Shown here: positions 17,861 through 27,063 of the stretch, piece after piece | Numbering within the stretch: position 1 is the first letter of the stretch | Layout: each line of letters opens with the position of its first letter | Assembly: GCF_019042735.1 (NCBI RefSeq) | Contig: NZ_JAHQCR010000021.1 | Location: 62,001 to 126,000 of the forward strand | Direction of reading: 5' to 3' | DNA length: 64,000 bases | From: Evansella alkalicola | GTDB lineage: Bacteria; Bacillota; Bacilli; Bacillales; Salisediminibacteriaceae | Notes under the pieces: model-generated | Told to the model about the DNA's origin: nothing | The model's input: only the letters and a program-made list of their open reading frames with translations | Databases searched by the model: none | Position numbers and translations under genes: made by a program

Positions 17861-18435
17861 TATTTTGTAATTATCGTTAGCTTAACAACGTCCTCCTCTA
17901 AATCAAACTGCTCCATTAAAATATGGAAGTCTTCACTTATTCCATCGAATAAATCCAAATAAATTGCTGACTCTTCTGGATAAACAATTACCCAATCTGG
18001 CAGGTCTGCTGCCGTAGCAATAACTTGAAATATTTTTTCTGATGGTAAATTAAAATTTCCAATTGTAAATGAATGTTTAATCAATTTAACATTCCCTTTA
18101 CTCATCACATTAGGTTCAAATTGCATTTGTAAAGGAACTTGAAAACCAAATATATTTAAATCCATTTCAAAATGAACATAATTATCTATATATACTTGGA
18201 ACTGCTCTCCTTCTTTCTCTAATTCATTAGTAATCAACTTATTTATTTGATCTTTTGTTGTTGTAACCATAAATTCTGCACCGCCACCGATACTTTGATT
18301 TTCAGAGGAAGGTTGCTCTTTTGTTTGGTAATTACTAATACCACTTAACCATACACAAAAAGTAATTACCATAACAGCAATGATTGAATGAGATATGATA
18401 AATGCGATTTTCCAACCGTTTCTTTTTTTCATCAT
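17860..18435 (-). CDS. YpmS-like membrane-anchored protein (DUF2140)
   Basis: This 191-residue protein has one N-terminal membrane segment (about 10-30) and an extracytoplasmic domain with the YpmS-type pattern MTTTKDQINKLI..., YVHFEMDLNIFGFQVPLQM... and LPSEKIFQVI...LPDWVIVYPEES. The family function is unknown. It is transcribed alone, convergent with the DUF3267-like gene. I base the family call on motif resemblance only. Confidence 0.7.
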   Translation of the reverse strand: MMKKRNGWKIAFIISHSIIAVMVITFCVWLSGISNYQTKEQPSSENQSIGGGAEFMVTTTKDQINKLITNELEKEGEQFQVYIDNYVHFEMDLNIFGFQVPLQMQFEPNVMSKGNVKLIKHSFTIGNFNLPSEKIFQVIATAADLPDWVIVYPEESAIYLDLFDGISEDFHILMEQFDLEEDVVKLTIITK

Positions 18436-18555
18436 TTAACCTCTTCTTAAAAAATAGATTTATTATAACTATTTTTTTGCCACAATCCTATTCAATCTAA
18501 ACATAATTTGTTAAAGTAAAGTATAGGGTCACCAAAAACTAACGGAGGTTAGCAG

Positions 18556-18735
18556 ATGTATATACCATTTTTTCTTTTCGCTATTTTTTATTTGTTTATG
18601 ATTAACTCAATGACAAACTCCTTATGTATACAAAAGGAAATACCTGAAGAACGACAAATTAAGGTATTCCGTACCATTAACGTCTTAATAACTATTCTAT
18701 TAACTTCCTCTTATTTTAGAATTTTCATAGCATAG
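18556..18735 (+). CDS. Small hydrophobic protein, 59 residues
   Basis: An ATG at 18556 with a good ribosome-binding site (ACGGAGG, 18542-18548) opens a 59-codon frame. It encodes two hydrophobic stretches (IPFFLFAIFYLFMI and TINVLITILLTSSYF) separated by a charged loop (QKEIPEERQIK). A terminator follows 10 bases after the stop, so it is a self-contained transcription unit. I do not recognise a family. The topology suggests a small two-span membrane protein. Confidence 0.6.
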   Translation: MYIPFFLFAIFYLFMINSMTNSLCIQKEIPEERQIKVFRTINVLITILLTSSYFRIFIA

Positions 18736-18744
18736 TAAATGAAG

Positions 18745-18789
18745 AAACAAATTTCTAATCAGTATTACTGATTTTGAATTTGTTTTTTC
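18745..18789 (+). terminator. Terminator of the 59-residue protein gene
   Basis: AAACAAATT (18745-18753) pairs with AATTTGTTT (18777-18785), with an inner AATCAG/CTGATT, then TTTTT. Confidence 0.8.
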
Positions 18790-18901
18790 TATGCAAAAAA
18801 AGCTTATAATTAATTGTAATATGGGCAATTTATTACATTATAATGGCTGTTATTTATATCAAAACCGCAAATAAATTGTCGATTTTACAAATAAGTAAGC
18901 A

Positions 18902-18930
18902 TTTTCAAAGCCTTTGTCCTATGGTATAGT
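18902..18930 (+). promoter_or_regulatory. Candidate prsA promoter
   Basis: TTTTCA (18902-18907), 17 bases and TATAGT (18925-18930) precede prsA by 39 bases. Confidence 0.45.
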
Positions 18931-18969
18931 TATGAATGTTCGTTAAAAAATCATAATGAGGTGAACTTC

Positions 18970-19842
18970 GTGAGAAAAGCATTACTATTTATTACTGCAG
19001 TCTTATTATTACTACTAGCTGCATGTAACAACGACAATACAAACGCCCAAGATGGGAAAGTTATTGTAGAATCAAGTGTTGGTAATATAACGGAAGAAGA
19101 ATTAATCGAAGTTTTAAAAGATACTTATGGTGTAGCAACTTTAGAAAACATTCTCCATGATAGAGTACTGCAACAGCATGCAGAGGATTTCGATATCACT
19201 GAAGAAGATATTGATTTAGAAATTGATAATTTAAAAGAAACCTTCGGCATCCAAAATGAAGCTGAATTTATGGATTTATTACAAAGACAAGGCTTAAATA
19301 GCGAAGAAGAATTACGTACTATGATCTTAAGTCATTTAGTATTAGAACACCATATTGGACATGTTGGTGATGCATCAGAAGAGCAACTACGCGAAGAGTA
19401 TGAATTAGGTGAAGAAGTGGAAGCGCGTCACATCCTTGTCGAAGAAGAAGAAGAAGCGCAGGAATTAATTGATCGCATTCAAGCTGGAGAAGACTTTGAT
19501 GCTTTAGCTAGAGAATATTCCATAGAACCAGGTGCAGAGGAATCAGGTGGAAACCTAGGATTTTTCCGCCGTGGGCAAATGTTAGCTCCTTTTGAAGAAG
19601 CTGCTTTCGGTTTAGAAGTAGGAGAATTGAGCGAGCCAGTACGTTCGTTCTATGGTTATCATGTTATTGAAGTAACTGATCGTAATCCTTTTACTGATGA
19701 TTTTGAAGAAGTGGAACGTATTTTAGAAACTGCATTCAATAACCGTAAAGCACATAAAATGTCACAGAAACAACAAGAATTGTTTCAGGATCTTGAAATA
19801 AATGTACTTGACGAACAATATAGTGAACTTGTAGAAGAGTAA
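18970..19842 (+). CDS. prsA: Foldase lipoprotein PrsA (parvulin peptidyl-prolyl isomerase)
   Basis: PrsA is an essential-type extracytoplasmic lipoprotein that folds secreted proteins after Sec export. A short signal peptide ends in the lipobox LAAC. The parvulin domain begins at EARHILVEEEEEAQELIDRI, continues through SGGNLGFFRRGQMLAPFE and ends at GYHVIEVTDR. GAGGTG at 18958-18963 is positioned for the GTG at 18970 rather than the in-frame GTG at 18961. The mature protein is unusually acidic, with long Glu runs, as seen in extracellular proteins of alkaliphiles and halophiles. It forms its own transcription unit. Confidence 0.93.
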   Translation: MRKALLFITAVLLLLLAACNNDNTNAQDGKVIVESSVGNITEEELIEVLKDTYGVATLENILHDRVLQQHAEDFDITEEDIDLEIDNLKETFGIQNEAEFMDLLQRQGLNSEEELRTMILSHLVLEHHIGHVGDASEEQLREEYELGEEVEARHILVEEEEEAQELIDRIQAGEDFDALAREYSIEPGAEESGGNLGFFRRGQMLAPFEEAAFGLEVGELSEPVRSFYGYHVIEVTDRNPFTDDFEEVERILETAFNNRKAHKMSQKQQELFQDLEINVLDEQYSELVEE

Positions 19843-19850
19843 AATAAGCA

Positions 19851-19893
19851 AAAGGTTGTCACTGGTATCTCATACCAATTGACAACCTTTTTT
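19851..19893 (+). terminator. Terminator of prsA
   Basis: AAAGGTTGTCA (19851-19861) pairs with TGACAACCTTT (19880-19890). Inside the loop GGTAT pairs with ATACC. A T-run follows. Confidence 0.92.
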
Positions 19894-19927
19894 AAAACAC
19901 TTTTGTCCTTCGGTGCTAACATTTATC

Positions 19928-20182
19928 TCAATGGAACGCTTTCCGTTCTCTTTTATATTTCTCCAAAAAATGCTTTCCCTCGGCTTCTATGATTTTATCC
20001 TCCTTACTTCTCTCGTCCACTATGGTATATATAAACATTACTCCTGAAAATACAATTCCTAAGAATACCATATAGACCCACCAAGGAGATGAAGCCCCTA
20101 CTGTTGATAAAGATAACAATCTCATTACGAAAACTAGAAACAAGCCGCCTATTAAAGAGAATACCACCGTAATTGGATTCAT
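19928..20182 (-). CDS. yhaL: Sporulation protein YhaL
   Basis: This 84-residue protein has two membrane segments. The second carries the YhaL-like signature SPWWVYMVFLGIVFSGVMFI (residues 32-51), followed by a basic, charged tail. In B. subtilis yhaL is a sporulation gene between prsA and yhaM, exactly the place here. Molecular function is unknown. Confidence 0.8.
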   Translation of the reverse strand: MNPITVVFSLIGGLFLVFVMRLLSLSTVGASSPWWVYMVFLGIVFSGVMFIYTIVDERSKEDKIIEAEGKHFLEKYKRERKAFH

Positions 20183-20303
20183 TTTTCTGCATCCTTTCTA
20201 TCAATAATCTATTATCTATTATCTATCAATACGATAGGACAGTAGATTTTATGCTAGAAAGATAAAAAAGATTTTTCAGCGCATCAAAAAACGATTATTT
20301 TAT

Positions 20304-21263
20304 TTAATATTCTAATGGTTTTTCGTGAAATGACGGTTTATATAACGTTCTGTTTTCCATTGGGAAAATTCTTTCACTAAACTCGCCAGGCATTACATGT
20401 TCAAGGGCCCTATCCATCATATTCATTTTGGCATCTACATTATCTATCATATGAAGAATTTCCGCTTCCTTAATTAATGGTGGTTTTGGACTTCCCCACT
20501 CACTTTTTCCATGATGACTTAGAACCATATGTTGTAATACTAGGACTTCCTCACCATCTATCTCCAATTCTTTAGCAGCCTCACCAATCTCATTTACCAT
20601 CAAAGTGATATGACCTAAAAGTTTTCCTTCTATTGTATATTCAGAAACGATTGGACCAGACAGTTCTCGTACCTTCCCTAAGTCATGTAGAATAACCCCA
20701 GCATATAAGAGATCCTTATCTAGTGAAGGATATAGATTAGCGATGCTTTTAGCTAGGTCTAGCATTGATACAACATGATATATTAAGCCAGATACAAACT
20801 CATGGTGATTTTTAGTGGCTGCTGGTGACTCTAGCAGTTTTTCTTGATGCTTTTTCACCAGATGTCTTGTCAATCTTTGAATCTTGGGATTGCTCATTTC
20901 AAAAATATATTGAATGACCTTATCCAACATATCGTTAGGGTCTAGAGGTGCGGACGGGAGGAATTCTGCAATTTTAACTTGATCCATCCCTGTTGTTGGT
21001 CTAATAGATTTGATTTTCAATTGCCTCATACCTCTAAAATCCTGAATATCACCTTGAATATGCACAATGACCGTGCTCACAAAAGTCGTTTCGTCCTCTG
21101 GCGCTATTCCCCATAGCTTTGCTTCTATTTCGCCTGTTTTATCAGATAGTTGAAGGGTCAAAAATGGTTTTCCGTTACTTGCAATTCCTTTTTTTGATGA
21201 CTTTATTAGTAAATAAGTTTCAACACTATCCCCGACCTGGTGGTGATTAATTCCACGCTTCAT
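20304..21263 (-). CDS. yhaM: 3'-5' exoribonuclease YhaM
   Basis: YhaM is a cytoplasmic 3'-5' exonuclease involved in mRNA turnover. The 319-residue protein has an N-terminal OB-fold nucleic-acid-binding domain (about 12-90) and a C-terminal HD hydrolase domain with the metal-binding HD pair in ILHDLGKV (193-194) and a distal HHGKSEWGSP motif. GGGGGG precedes the ATG. Order yhaL-yhaM matches B. subtilis. Confidence 0.92.
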   Translation of the reverse strand: MKRGINHHQVGDSVETYLLIKSSKKGIASNGKPFLTLQLSDKTGEIEAKLWGIAPEDETTFVSTVIVHIQGDIQDFRGMRQLKIKSIRPTTGMDQVKIAEFLPSAPLDPNDMLDKVIQYIFEMSNPKIQRLTRHLVKKHQEKLLESPAATKNHHEFVSGLIYHVVSMLDLAKSIANLYPSLDKDLLYAGVILHDLGKVRELSGPIVSEYTIEGKLLGHITLMVNEIGEAAKELEIDGEEVLVLQHMVLSHHGKSEWGSPKPPLIKEAEILHMIDNVDAKMNMMDRALEHVMPGEFSERIFPMENRTLYKPSFHEKPLEY

Positions 21264-21280
21264 ATTGTTTTCCCCCCTAT

Positions 21281-22630
21281 TTATTCACTTGTATTCTTTT
21301 CGAATACCATCTCAAATCTAATACCATCTTTCACATTAATAACATTTGGATAACCTTTGTGTAACTCGCAAATTCTCTTTACAATGGCTAGTCCTAATCC
21401 AAATTGTCCTTTGTTCCCTTTTCTAAACGGAGTAAAGATATGATCCATTTCATTTTCTGGTATGTTTTCTCCATTATTAAAAACACTAATAATTACTTCA
21501 TCGTCAGTTTCTTTAGCTGAAATTTCTATCAAGTCCTTGGCATACCTTAATGCGTTCTCTACTAAATTCTCAACGAGAACACCCATCAATTCTTTATCTC
21601 CCCATAAATTAACATGTCCTCCATTTACAATGATTTTTACATCTTCTCTATGCCAACGGAAACGCTCTTCAATCCGGTATGCAATGGAACCAAATGGAAA
21701 CCTTTCATTTTCCATTGGCGTCTCTTTCATGGAATCTAATTTCGTGTAATAGAGCATGTCCTTTACGCGCTTTTCCATACGATCCGATTCTTCTAAAATA
21801 ACATCCATCGTTTGTTCGAGATTATCTTTTGGAGTAATCCCATCCTTCACTGATTTGGCATAACTCTTCACGACCATAATTGGCGTTTTTAACTCATGAG
21901 AAGCATGCTGAATAAAAGTTTTTTGTGCCCGGTCATACTTCATTAAATTTTGACGCATGGCTTCAAACTGATTTGAAAGCTTCTCAAATTCTGGATCTCC
22001 TTCCCAATAAAAAGGCTCTTTCCAGTTTCGGTCTGCAATTTGCTCAAAATGATTCCCTAAGCTTGCCAACGGCTGACGCAAGTAATGTTTTAACCAAAAA
22101 GCTGGAATAAGGCTCAGCACTCCAGCCAACAGCATAATGTAAGTGAGTCTTCCCCACAGTCGATTTACCATCTGATCACGGTACGTATCCCACATGTAGG
22201 AAATATGATACGCTTCCCCATTTGTGGTGTAAATTTTGAATATCACATAAAACAAAGTCGCTTCATTATAAGTTAATTCATATCTACCACGCCGCGCCAA
22301 TTGATTATAGGCATTCTCACCCATCTCCAATAAAACCTCATTCGGAACAGGATCACCTTCTAAAGTACTCCGTTGATTCATTAAAAGTAAATGACCAACG
22401 GAACGCTCTGCTTCTCGTCGTTCAATAAAATCTATCTCAGAATGGGGAATATTATGTTCTCCCCTAGGATTAGCAAAACGAGTCTGTTCTTGCTCAATAA
22501 TACGGTACGTTTCATCAGTCAGCGTGCTTTTCAATGAAATTGGATAAATAATCCCAATTAATAAAGCAACCATTACTAAGATTGCAATAAAAGAAAACCA
22601 AATCCGCTGCGTCAAGTTTAATTTGATCAT
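21281..22630 (-). CDS. Two-component sensor histidine kinase
   Basis: The 449-residue protein has membrane segments at about 10-32 and 163-182 enclosing a 130-residue extracytoplasmic sensor domain. A linker precedes the HisKA box HASHELKTPIMVV (phospho-acceptor His245), and the ATPase N, G1 and G2 boxes appear as ENLVENALRYA, FNNGENIP and GQFGLGLAI. It overlaps the response-regulator gene by 4 bases. The pair is inserted into the yha block between yhaM and yhaN, where B. subtilis has no such system. Signal and targets are unknown. Confidence 0.88.
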   Translation of the reverse strand: MIKLNLTQRIWFSFIAILVMVALLIGIIYPISLKSTLTDETYRIIEQEQTRFANPRGEHNIPHSEIDFIERREAERSVGHLLLMNQRSTLEGDPVPNEVLLEMGENAYNQLARRGRYELTYNEATLFYVIFKIYTTNGEAYHISYMWDTYRDQMVNRLWGRLTYIMLLAGVLSLIPAFWLKHYLRQPLASLGNHFEQIADRNWKEPFYWEGDPEFEKLSNQFEAMRQNLMKYDRAQKTFIQHASHELKTPIMVVKSYAKSVKDGITPKDNLEQTMDVILEESDRMEKRVKDMLYYTKLDSMKETPMENERFPFGSIAYRIEERFRWHREDVKIIVNGGHVNLWGDKELMGVLVENLVENALRYAKDLIEISAKETDDEVIISVFNNGENIPENEMDHIFTPFRKGNKGQFGLGLAIVKRICELHKGYPNVINVKDGIRFEMVFEKNTSE

Positions 22631-23298
22631 GAAGATAATACCCTATATCCATATCCATACAGTGTTTCCACATGTATTCTCTGTAATTTTTTCCTTACAC
22701 GCCGGACAACATCATCTACTGCACGCTCAGAACCAAAATAGTCACTACCCCACACATATTCAATAATGTGCTCTCTTGATAGGGCCTGACCCAAATTTGT
22801 AGTTAATAAAATAATTAAGTCCATTTCCTTTGTGGTTAATTCGATTAAATTATCACCGTCATAAACTGTTCTACCTTTCGGGTCAATCTTATATCCATTA
22901 ACTTCAAACCTTTCAACAGCCTGATCATTTTCAGGATACACACGCTTGAGTAGTTTCTTTGCCCTAATAACAAGTTCTTCTGGGAGAAACGGTTTAGAAA
23001 GGTAATCATCACTTCCTAATTCTAATCCTAAAACACGATCTAAATCTTTATCACGAGCAGATATAAATATCACAGGAGTATCTCCCTTTGCTTTAATTGC
23101 TTTAAGAAGTTGATAGCCGTCCATACCTGGTAACATGATATCTAATACCCATAAATGTGGAGGTTGATCTATTAAATCATGTGCTTCCTTGCCATCTTTA
23201 AAATATCTGACCTGCCACCCTTCTTTTTCCATATATGCTTGAATGATATCTCCTAAATTTTGTTCGTCCTCTACTAGATAAATCAAATAATCTTTCAC
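22627..23298 (-). CDS. OmpR/PhoB-family response regulator
   Basis: The 223-residue regulator has a receiver domain with acidic pocket EDE (10-12), phospho-acceptor Asp53 in WVLDIMLPGMD and the conserved Lys in SKPFLPEEL. A winged-helix DNA-binding domain follows, with ELTTKEMDLIILL and ERAVDDVVRRVRKKL. The start is GTG. It is the first gene of the pair with the kinase at 21281-22630. Confidence 0.9.
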   Translation of the reverse strand: MKDYLIYLVEDEQNLGDIIQAYMEKEGWQVRYFKDGKEAHDLIDQPPHLWVLDIMLPGMDGYQLLKAIKAKGDTPVIFISARDKDLDRVLGLELGSDDYLSKPFLPEELVIRAKKLLKRVYPENDQAVERFEVNGYKIDPKGRTVYDGDNLIELTTKEMDLIILLTTNLGQALSREHIIEYVWGSDYFGSERAVDDVVRRVRKKLQRIHVETLYGYGYRVLSS

Positions 23299-23399
23299 TT
23301 TTCATCACCCTTTTTCATTAGCGTAAAAACAGAAAATAAATGAACTAAACCAGGTAATACGTGCATTATTTAAATAACAATTCATTATTTATTATAACA

Positions 23400-23428
23400 G
23401 AAAAAAGCTGTTCCTATAGTAGAACAGC
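23400..23428 (-). terminator. Terminator of the GbsR-like gene
   Basis: On the minus strand GCTGTTC and GAACAGC (23407-23413 / 23422-23428) form a 7-bp stem followed by a T-run (A 23399-23406 on the plus strand). Confidence 0.85.
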
Positions 23429-23433
23429 CCTTA

Positions 23434-24009
23434 TCATGATCTCTCCAAATCGTCCCTTTTTGGGACTAAGTCAAAAATTTTACCACTCTCTACAACATCC
23501 ACAAATTGGAGTAACCACATGTAATAATTGCGAGCATACGCCAATCTCTCTAGATCATTTTCAATTTTCTCTTTTAGTTCCTCATCCTCTGTTTCTTTAT
23601 ACAGCTGTTCAAGTTCCATCTTTGCCTCGTCGGCCTCTTCAATATTTGTTTCTGTACCTTTCTTCCATTGACGAGAAAACAACGCAGTAAATGATTTATA
23701 CCAATCTTTCTCTGTACGGTATAAATCTTTTCTAATTCCCCTTTTGAAAACTGGTTCAACCATTTTCATATCTGATAAAGTACGCACACCAGTACTCATG
23801 CTCGTTTTACTCATACCTAATGAATCTCGCATGTCATCAAGTGTCATAGGTTCCTCTGAAAAATAAAGGGAACCATATAGACGCCCAATCGAAGGGGTAA
23901 TCCCATATAACGTCATATTTTTAGCTATGCTTTGTATAAATTGATCCTTTGTATCTTCATACTTTGTCCACTCTGGAGAATCTTTAAAATTATTTTTATC
24001 CTGACTCAA
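23434..24009 (-). CDS. GbsR/OpcR-like MarR-type transcriptional regulator
   Basis: This is a winged-helix regulator resembling the choline/glycine-betaine-linked GbsR and OpcR proteins of Bacillus. The family pattern is clear in FIQSIAKNMTLYGITPSIGRLYGSLYF, DDMRDSLGMSKTSMSTGVRTL and PVFKRGIRKDLY. The C-terminal half is a helical, acidic dimerisation region. The ATG at 24024 has its purine run too close; GGAGG is spaced for the TTG at 24009, so the start is uncertain between the two. No osmoprotectant transporter is adjacent, so its target lies elsewhere or is itself. Confidence 0.82.
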   Translation of the reverse strand: MSQDKNNFKDSPEWTKYEDTKDQFIQSIAKNMTLYGITPSIGRLYGSLYFSEEPMTLDDMRDSLGMSKTSMSTGVRTLSDMKMVEPVFKRGIRKDLYRTEKDWYKSFTALFSRQWKKGTETNIEEADEAKMELEQLYKETEDEELKEKIENDLERLAYARNYYMWLLQFVDVVESGKIFDLVPKRDDLERS

Positions 24010-24072
24010 TGAAATAACCTCCATCTCCCTCTCTGAATAAATTCTACCAAAAGTGAATGCAGGAAAAAAGAG

Positions 24073-27063
24073 TTATCCTATATATTCTCTATTTAAATAT
24101 ATTTTATCCCAATTATACTCATCTACAATATGTTGATGACATGTGAAAACAATGATTTGTCTTGATTTAGATAAGTCCTTTAATAAGGTAATAACATTAG
24201 CCCTTCTATTTTTATCCATATTGACTAAAGTTTCGTCCATAAATATCGGAAAATTCACTTTCCCTTCGTTTAAAGATGCTAAGGAGAAACGAAGTGCTAA
24301 ATACAGTAATTCACAAGTACCTCTGCTAAGCTGCGACGGTTCAAACCGTTCTCCATCTTGTCTTTCTAGAATAAAGCGTTGCTCACCAAGCGGTGCATAT
24401 AACCTAGTATAACTACCCTCTGTCAAATGGTGGAATAGTTGTTCCGCGCGCTTGATAACAGCTGGCTGACGTTCTTTTTCATATACACTCTTTACTTGAC
24501 GAATAATTAGTTTACTTACTGAATAGACTGCCCAACGCTTTGCCAATGTTTGTAGTTCTTCCTTCCATTGGGAAAAAGTTAACAGTAGCTCTTCATATGT
24601 TCCGTCTTGCTCTAATACATCAACTTCTTGCTTTAGTTTCGTCAACTGTTCTATCGATTTTTCCAAATGACCTTCGACTTCCTGTAATTCATGAACTAGT
24701 TCAGTTTTCTTTGTAGGTGGAGAATAACCCTCCTCCAAGTCATCAATAAGGAGCTTCAACTCTGCTTCATTTGAAAAGATTGTTTGCATTTGAATCCAAC
24801 ATCTCTGCTTCTCCTCTAGTTTCGTTTTCTGTTGTAGATAATCTGCTCCTTTCCTCCTAAACTCCTCGCTATTTTTCACAGAAGCATTGTCAAGAAGATC
24901 TTTCAAGTCTTCCTCCACTGTAAAAACTTCGCTTTCAAGTCGTAACATAACTTCTTTCCGAAGCTCTAATTGCTCCAACAAACTATTGTGTCGTTTTTCC
25001 TTTTCACGTTCTTTATTAATAAATTGGGATAAAATTTGAATTGGAGCAACTTTTTCCAGATTCTTCAGCCCTAAACGATTAATTATCATGTTCAATTCAT
25101 CTTCTAATTCCTTCTGCTCCATCTCAATTAAAGTTACCTTGCTTTTTAAAGTTAAATAGTCTTCCTCTGTATTTTTCCATTCACTAATTGATTTTAAAAG
25201 TGCCTCATAAACATTTATTTCAAGATTTAATGGAAGTTGATTCTCGTAAGCCCATTCATTTATTTCATTTTCCAGCTGCTGTATGTCATTCTTAACCTTT
25301 TCTATTTCTTGTTCAAATTGCTCCTGTCTTTGAATTAATCTTTGATAATCACGTACTAAGGTTTGGAGCTCATCATACTTTTCCTCTTCCATGGCCACAA
25401 TCTGTTTCAACCGCTCGCGCTCTTGATCTGAAGTACTATTCCCAACCCTAAACAAATCTTCTAACTGCTTTTCAAGTGCTGAAATCTTTTCTGCAAAATC
25501 CCTTTCTTGCCGCTTCTTCCCGTTCCATTTTTGTACAAATAAAAATATGAAAAAGGCTCCAATGAATGTGCTAATCCCTCCTAAAAAATAATTAGAAAGG
25601 ATAAGTCCAATGACAGCAAGACCTAAGAATAAAATGATACAAATACTAAATATCAATTGCTGTTGTTTCGTAGACTTTAAACGATCTATATTTTGAGCTT
25701 TCAAATTAGCTAATCTTTCTCCTAGAATTGCTTGTTTTGTTTTGACCTCATGGTTTGAATCAGTTGCAACTCCAGCCTTTATACGTTCAAAGTCGTCCTG
25801 AGGCAATAGGGCTTCCTTTACACGACCTTGAGAATCCTTGTTATTGTGCACTTCCCTCTGCACCTTTTCCAAATCCTCCATGACCCTTTGTTCACGATGC
25901 TTGTATGTATGTATCAGATCTCTTAATTCCTGAAATCGATTAATCATAAAAGAATGAAAAGGAATTTGGGAAAAATGCAAGTCCTCAAACTGCTTCCATT
26001 GATTTTCAAGCTTTGACATTTTTCTTTTACATTCTTCTTTATCTACGTAATAGTGCTTCCAGTCAAGTCTACTATTTTCATAAATATCATATTGCCTAAG
26101 CTTTTGCTCTACTTCCCCCTTCCATTCTTCTGAAATAGGATTAATCCTACTTAGTTCTTGTTCTAGTAACTGATGTTTCAACTCTTCATCTTTAAGGGAA
26201 GCTCGTTTATCCCTAAGTTTTTCTTCTAACACCTCTAAACGTTGCAAGCCATTTTCAGGAAAAACCGTAATCAAGTCTCTTTCTGAAAGCCACAGATGAT
26301 TTTCCTTCCATTCCCTAACTAATGGGACAATTAATTCTTGTTTTTCAACTTGATGAATCTGCTCAGTTACTTCTTTTTGCTTATCTTTCCATTGAATGTG
26401 TTGTGATTCTTTCTCTGCAATTTCCTTTTTTATTTCATCGAACTGTGCAATTCTATTTTCCCAGCCTTTAATCTCTTTATTTTTTTCTTCTAACCTTTTT
26501 GATAGCTGATTCATTTCGGTCTTTTTACCTCGAGGCTTAAAAAGAGTCTCCATCTCTCCAGATAAACGTTTTTCTAATTCTGTAAGTTGTTGAGCACCAC
26601 CGACGCCTGTATCATATAAGAACTGATTCATATCCTCAGGACTAAGGTTTCCTAAACCGTTTAAACCATCTAGGTCAAAGTGAAAAATCCCTTGGAATGT
26701 ATGAATATCTACTCCATTTAACAACATTGATAAAGCTTCTTCTCCACCTTCACGGCCATTTGGGAAAAATACAGTTACATCTCCCTTGACCTTCCGCCCC
26801 TTAACCCTTCGAATAGTAACTGTCCCATGATCTTCTGTCCACAATGTCACCGAACCACCATACTTATCAGTCATTATTGGGATATATTGGTTCTCCCCTT
26901 TCTTTGGAAACCCAAATAAGACGGAACAAACAAACGACATTAAGGTTGACTTGCCCGCCTCATTATCGCCGATGAACAGTATCAGATCACTGTTATCTGT
27001 GAATCTCCACTTTTTATCTTCCCATTTTCCATACCCATATATATGGACCTCAAGTATTTTCAT
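24073..27063 (-). CDS. yhaN: SbcC-like ATPase YhaN
   Basis: YhaN is an SMC/Rad50-like AAA ATPase of 996 residues. Walker A is GDNEAGKST (32-40), and the C-terminal signature/Walker B region appears as LSRGTCELLYLALRFSLAS and FPIFMDETLVNMD. Two long coiled-coil arms enclose a central hydrophobic hairpin (about 460-505) that should span the membrane, which distinguishes YhaN from true SbcC. It overlaps yhaO by 4 bases (ATGA). With YhaO it likely forms a nuclease complex analogous to SbcCD. Confidence 0.9.
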   Translation of the reverse strand: MKILEVHIYGYGKWEDKKWRFTDNSDLILFIGDNEAGKSTLMSFVCSVLFGFPKKGENQYIPIMTDKYGGSVTLWTEDHGTVTIRRVKGRKVKGDVTVFFPNGREGGEEALSMLLNGVDIHTFQGIFHFDLDGLNGLGNLSPEDMNQFLYDTGVGGAQQLTELEKRLSGEMETLFKPRGKKTEMNQLSKRLEEKNKEIKGWENRIAQFDEIKKEIAEKESQHIQWKDKQKEVTEQIHQVEKQELIVPLVREWKENHLWLSERDLITVFPENGLQRLEVLEEKLRDKRASLKDEELKHQLLEQELSRINPISEEWKGEVEQKLRQYDIYENSRLDWKHYYVDKEECKRKMSKLENQWKQFEDLHFSQIPFHSFMINRFQELRDLIHTYKHREQRVMEDLEKVQREVHNNKDSQGRVKEALLPQDDFERIKAGVATDSNHEVKTKQAILGERLANLKAQNIDRLKSTKQQQLIFSICIILFLGLAVIGLILSNYFLGGISTFIGAFFIFLFVQKWNGKKRQERDFAEKISALEKQLEDLFRVGNSTSDQERERLKQIVAMEEEKYDELQTLVRDYQRLIQRQEQFEQEIEKVKNDIQQLENEINEWAYENQLPLNLEINVYEALLKSISEWKNTEEDYLTLKSKVTLIEMEQKELEDELNMIINRLGLKNLEKVAPIQILSQFINKEREKEKRHNSLLEQLELRKEVMLRLESEVFTVEEDLKDLLDNASVKNSEEFRRKGADYLQQKTKLEEKQRCWIQMQTIFSNEAELKLLIDDLEEGYSPPTKKTELVHELQEVEGHLEKSIEQLTKLKQEVDVLEQDGTYEELLLTFSQWKEELQTLAKRWAVYSVSKLIIRQVKSVYEKERQPAVIKRAEQLFHHLTEGSYTRLYAPLGEQRFILERQDGERFEPSQLSRGTCELLYLALRFSLASLNEGKVNFPIFMDETLVNMDKNRRANVITLLKDLSKSRQIIVFTCHQHIVDEYNWDKIYLNREYIG

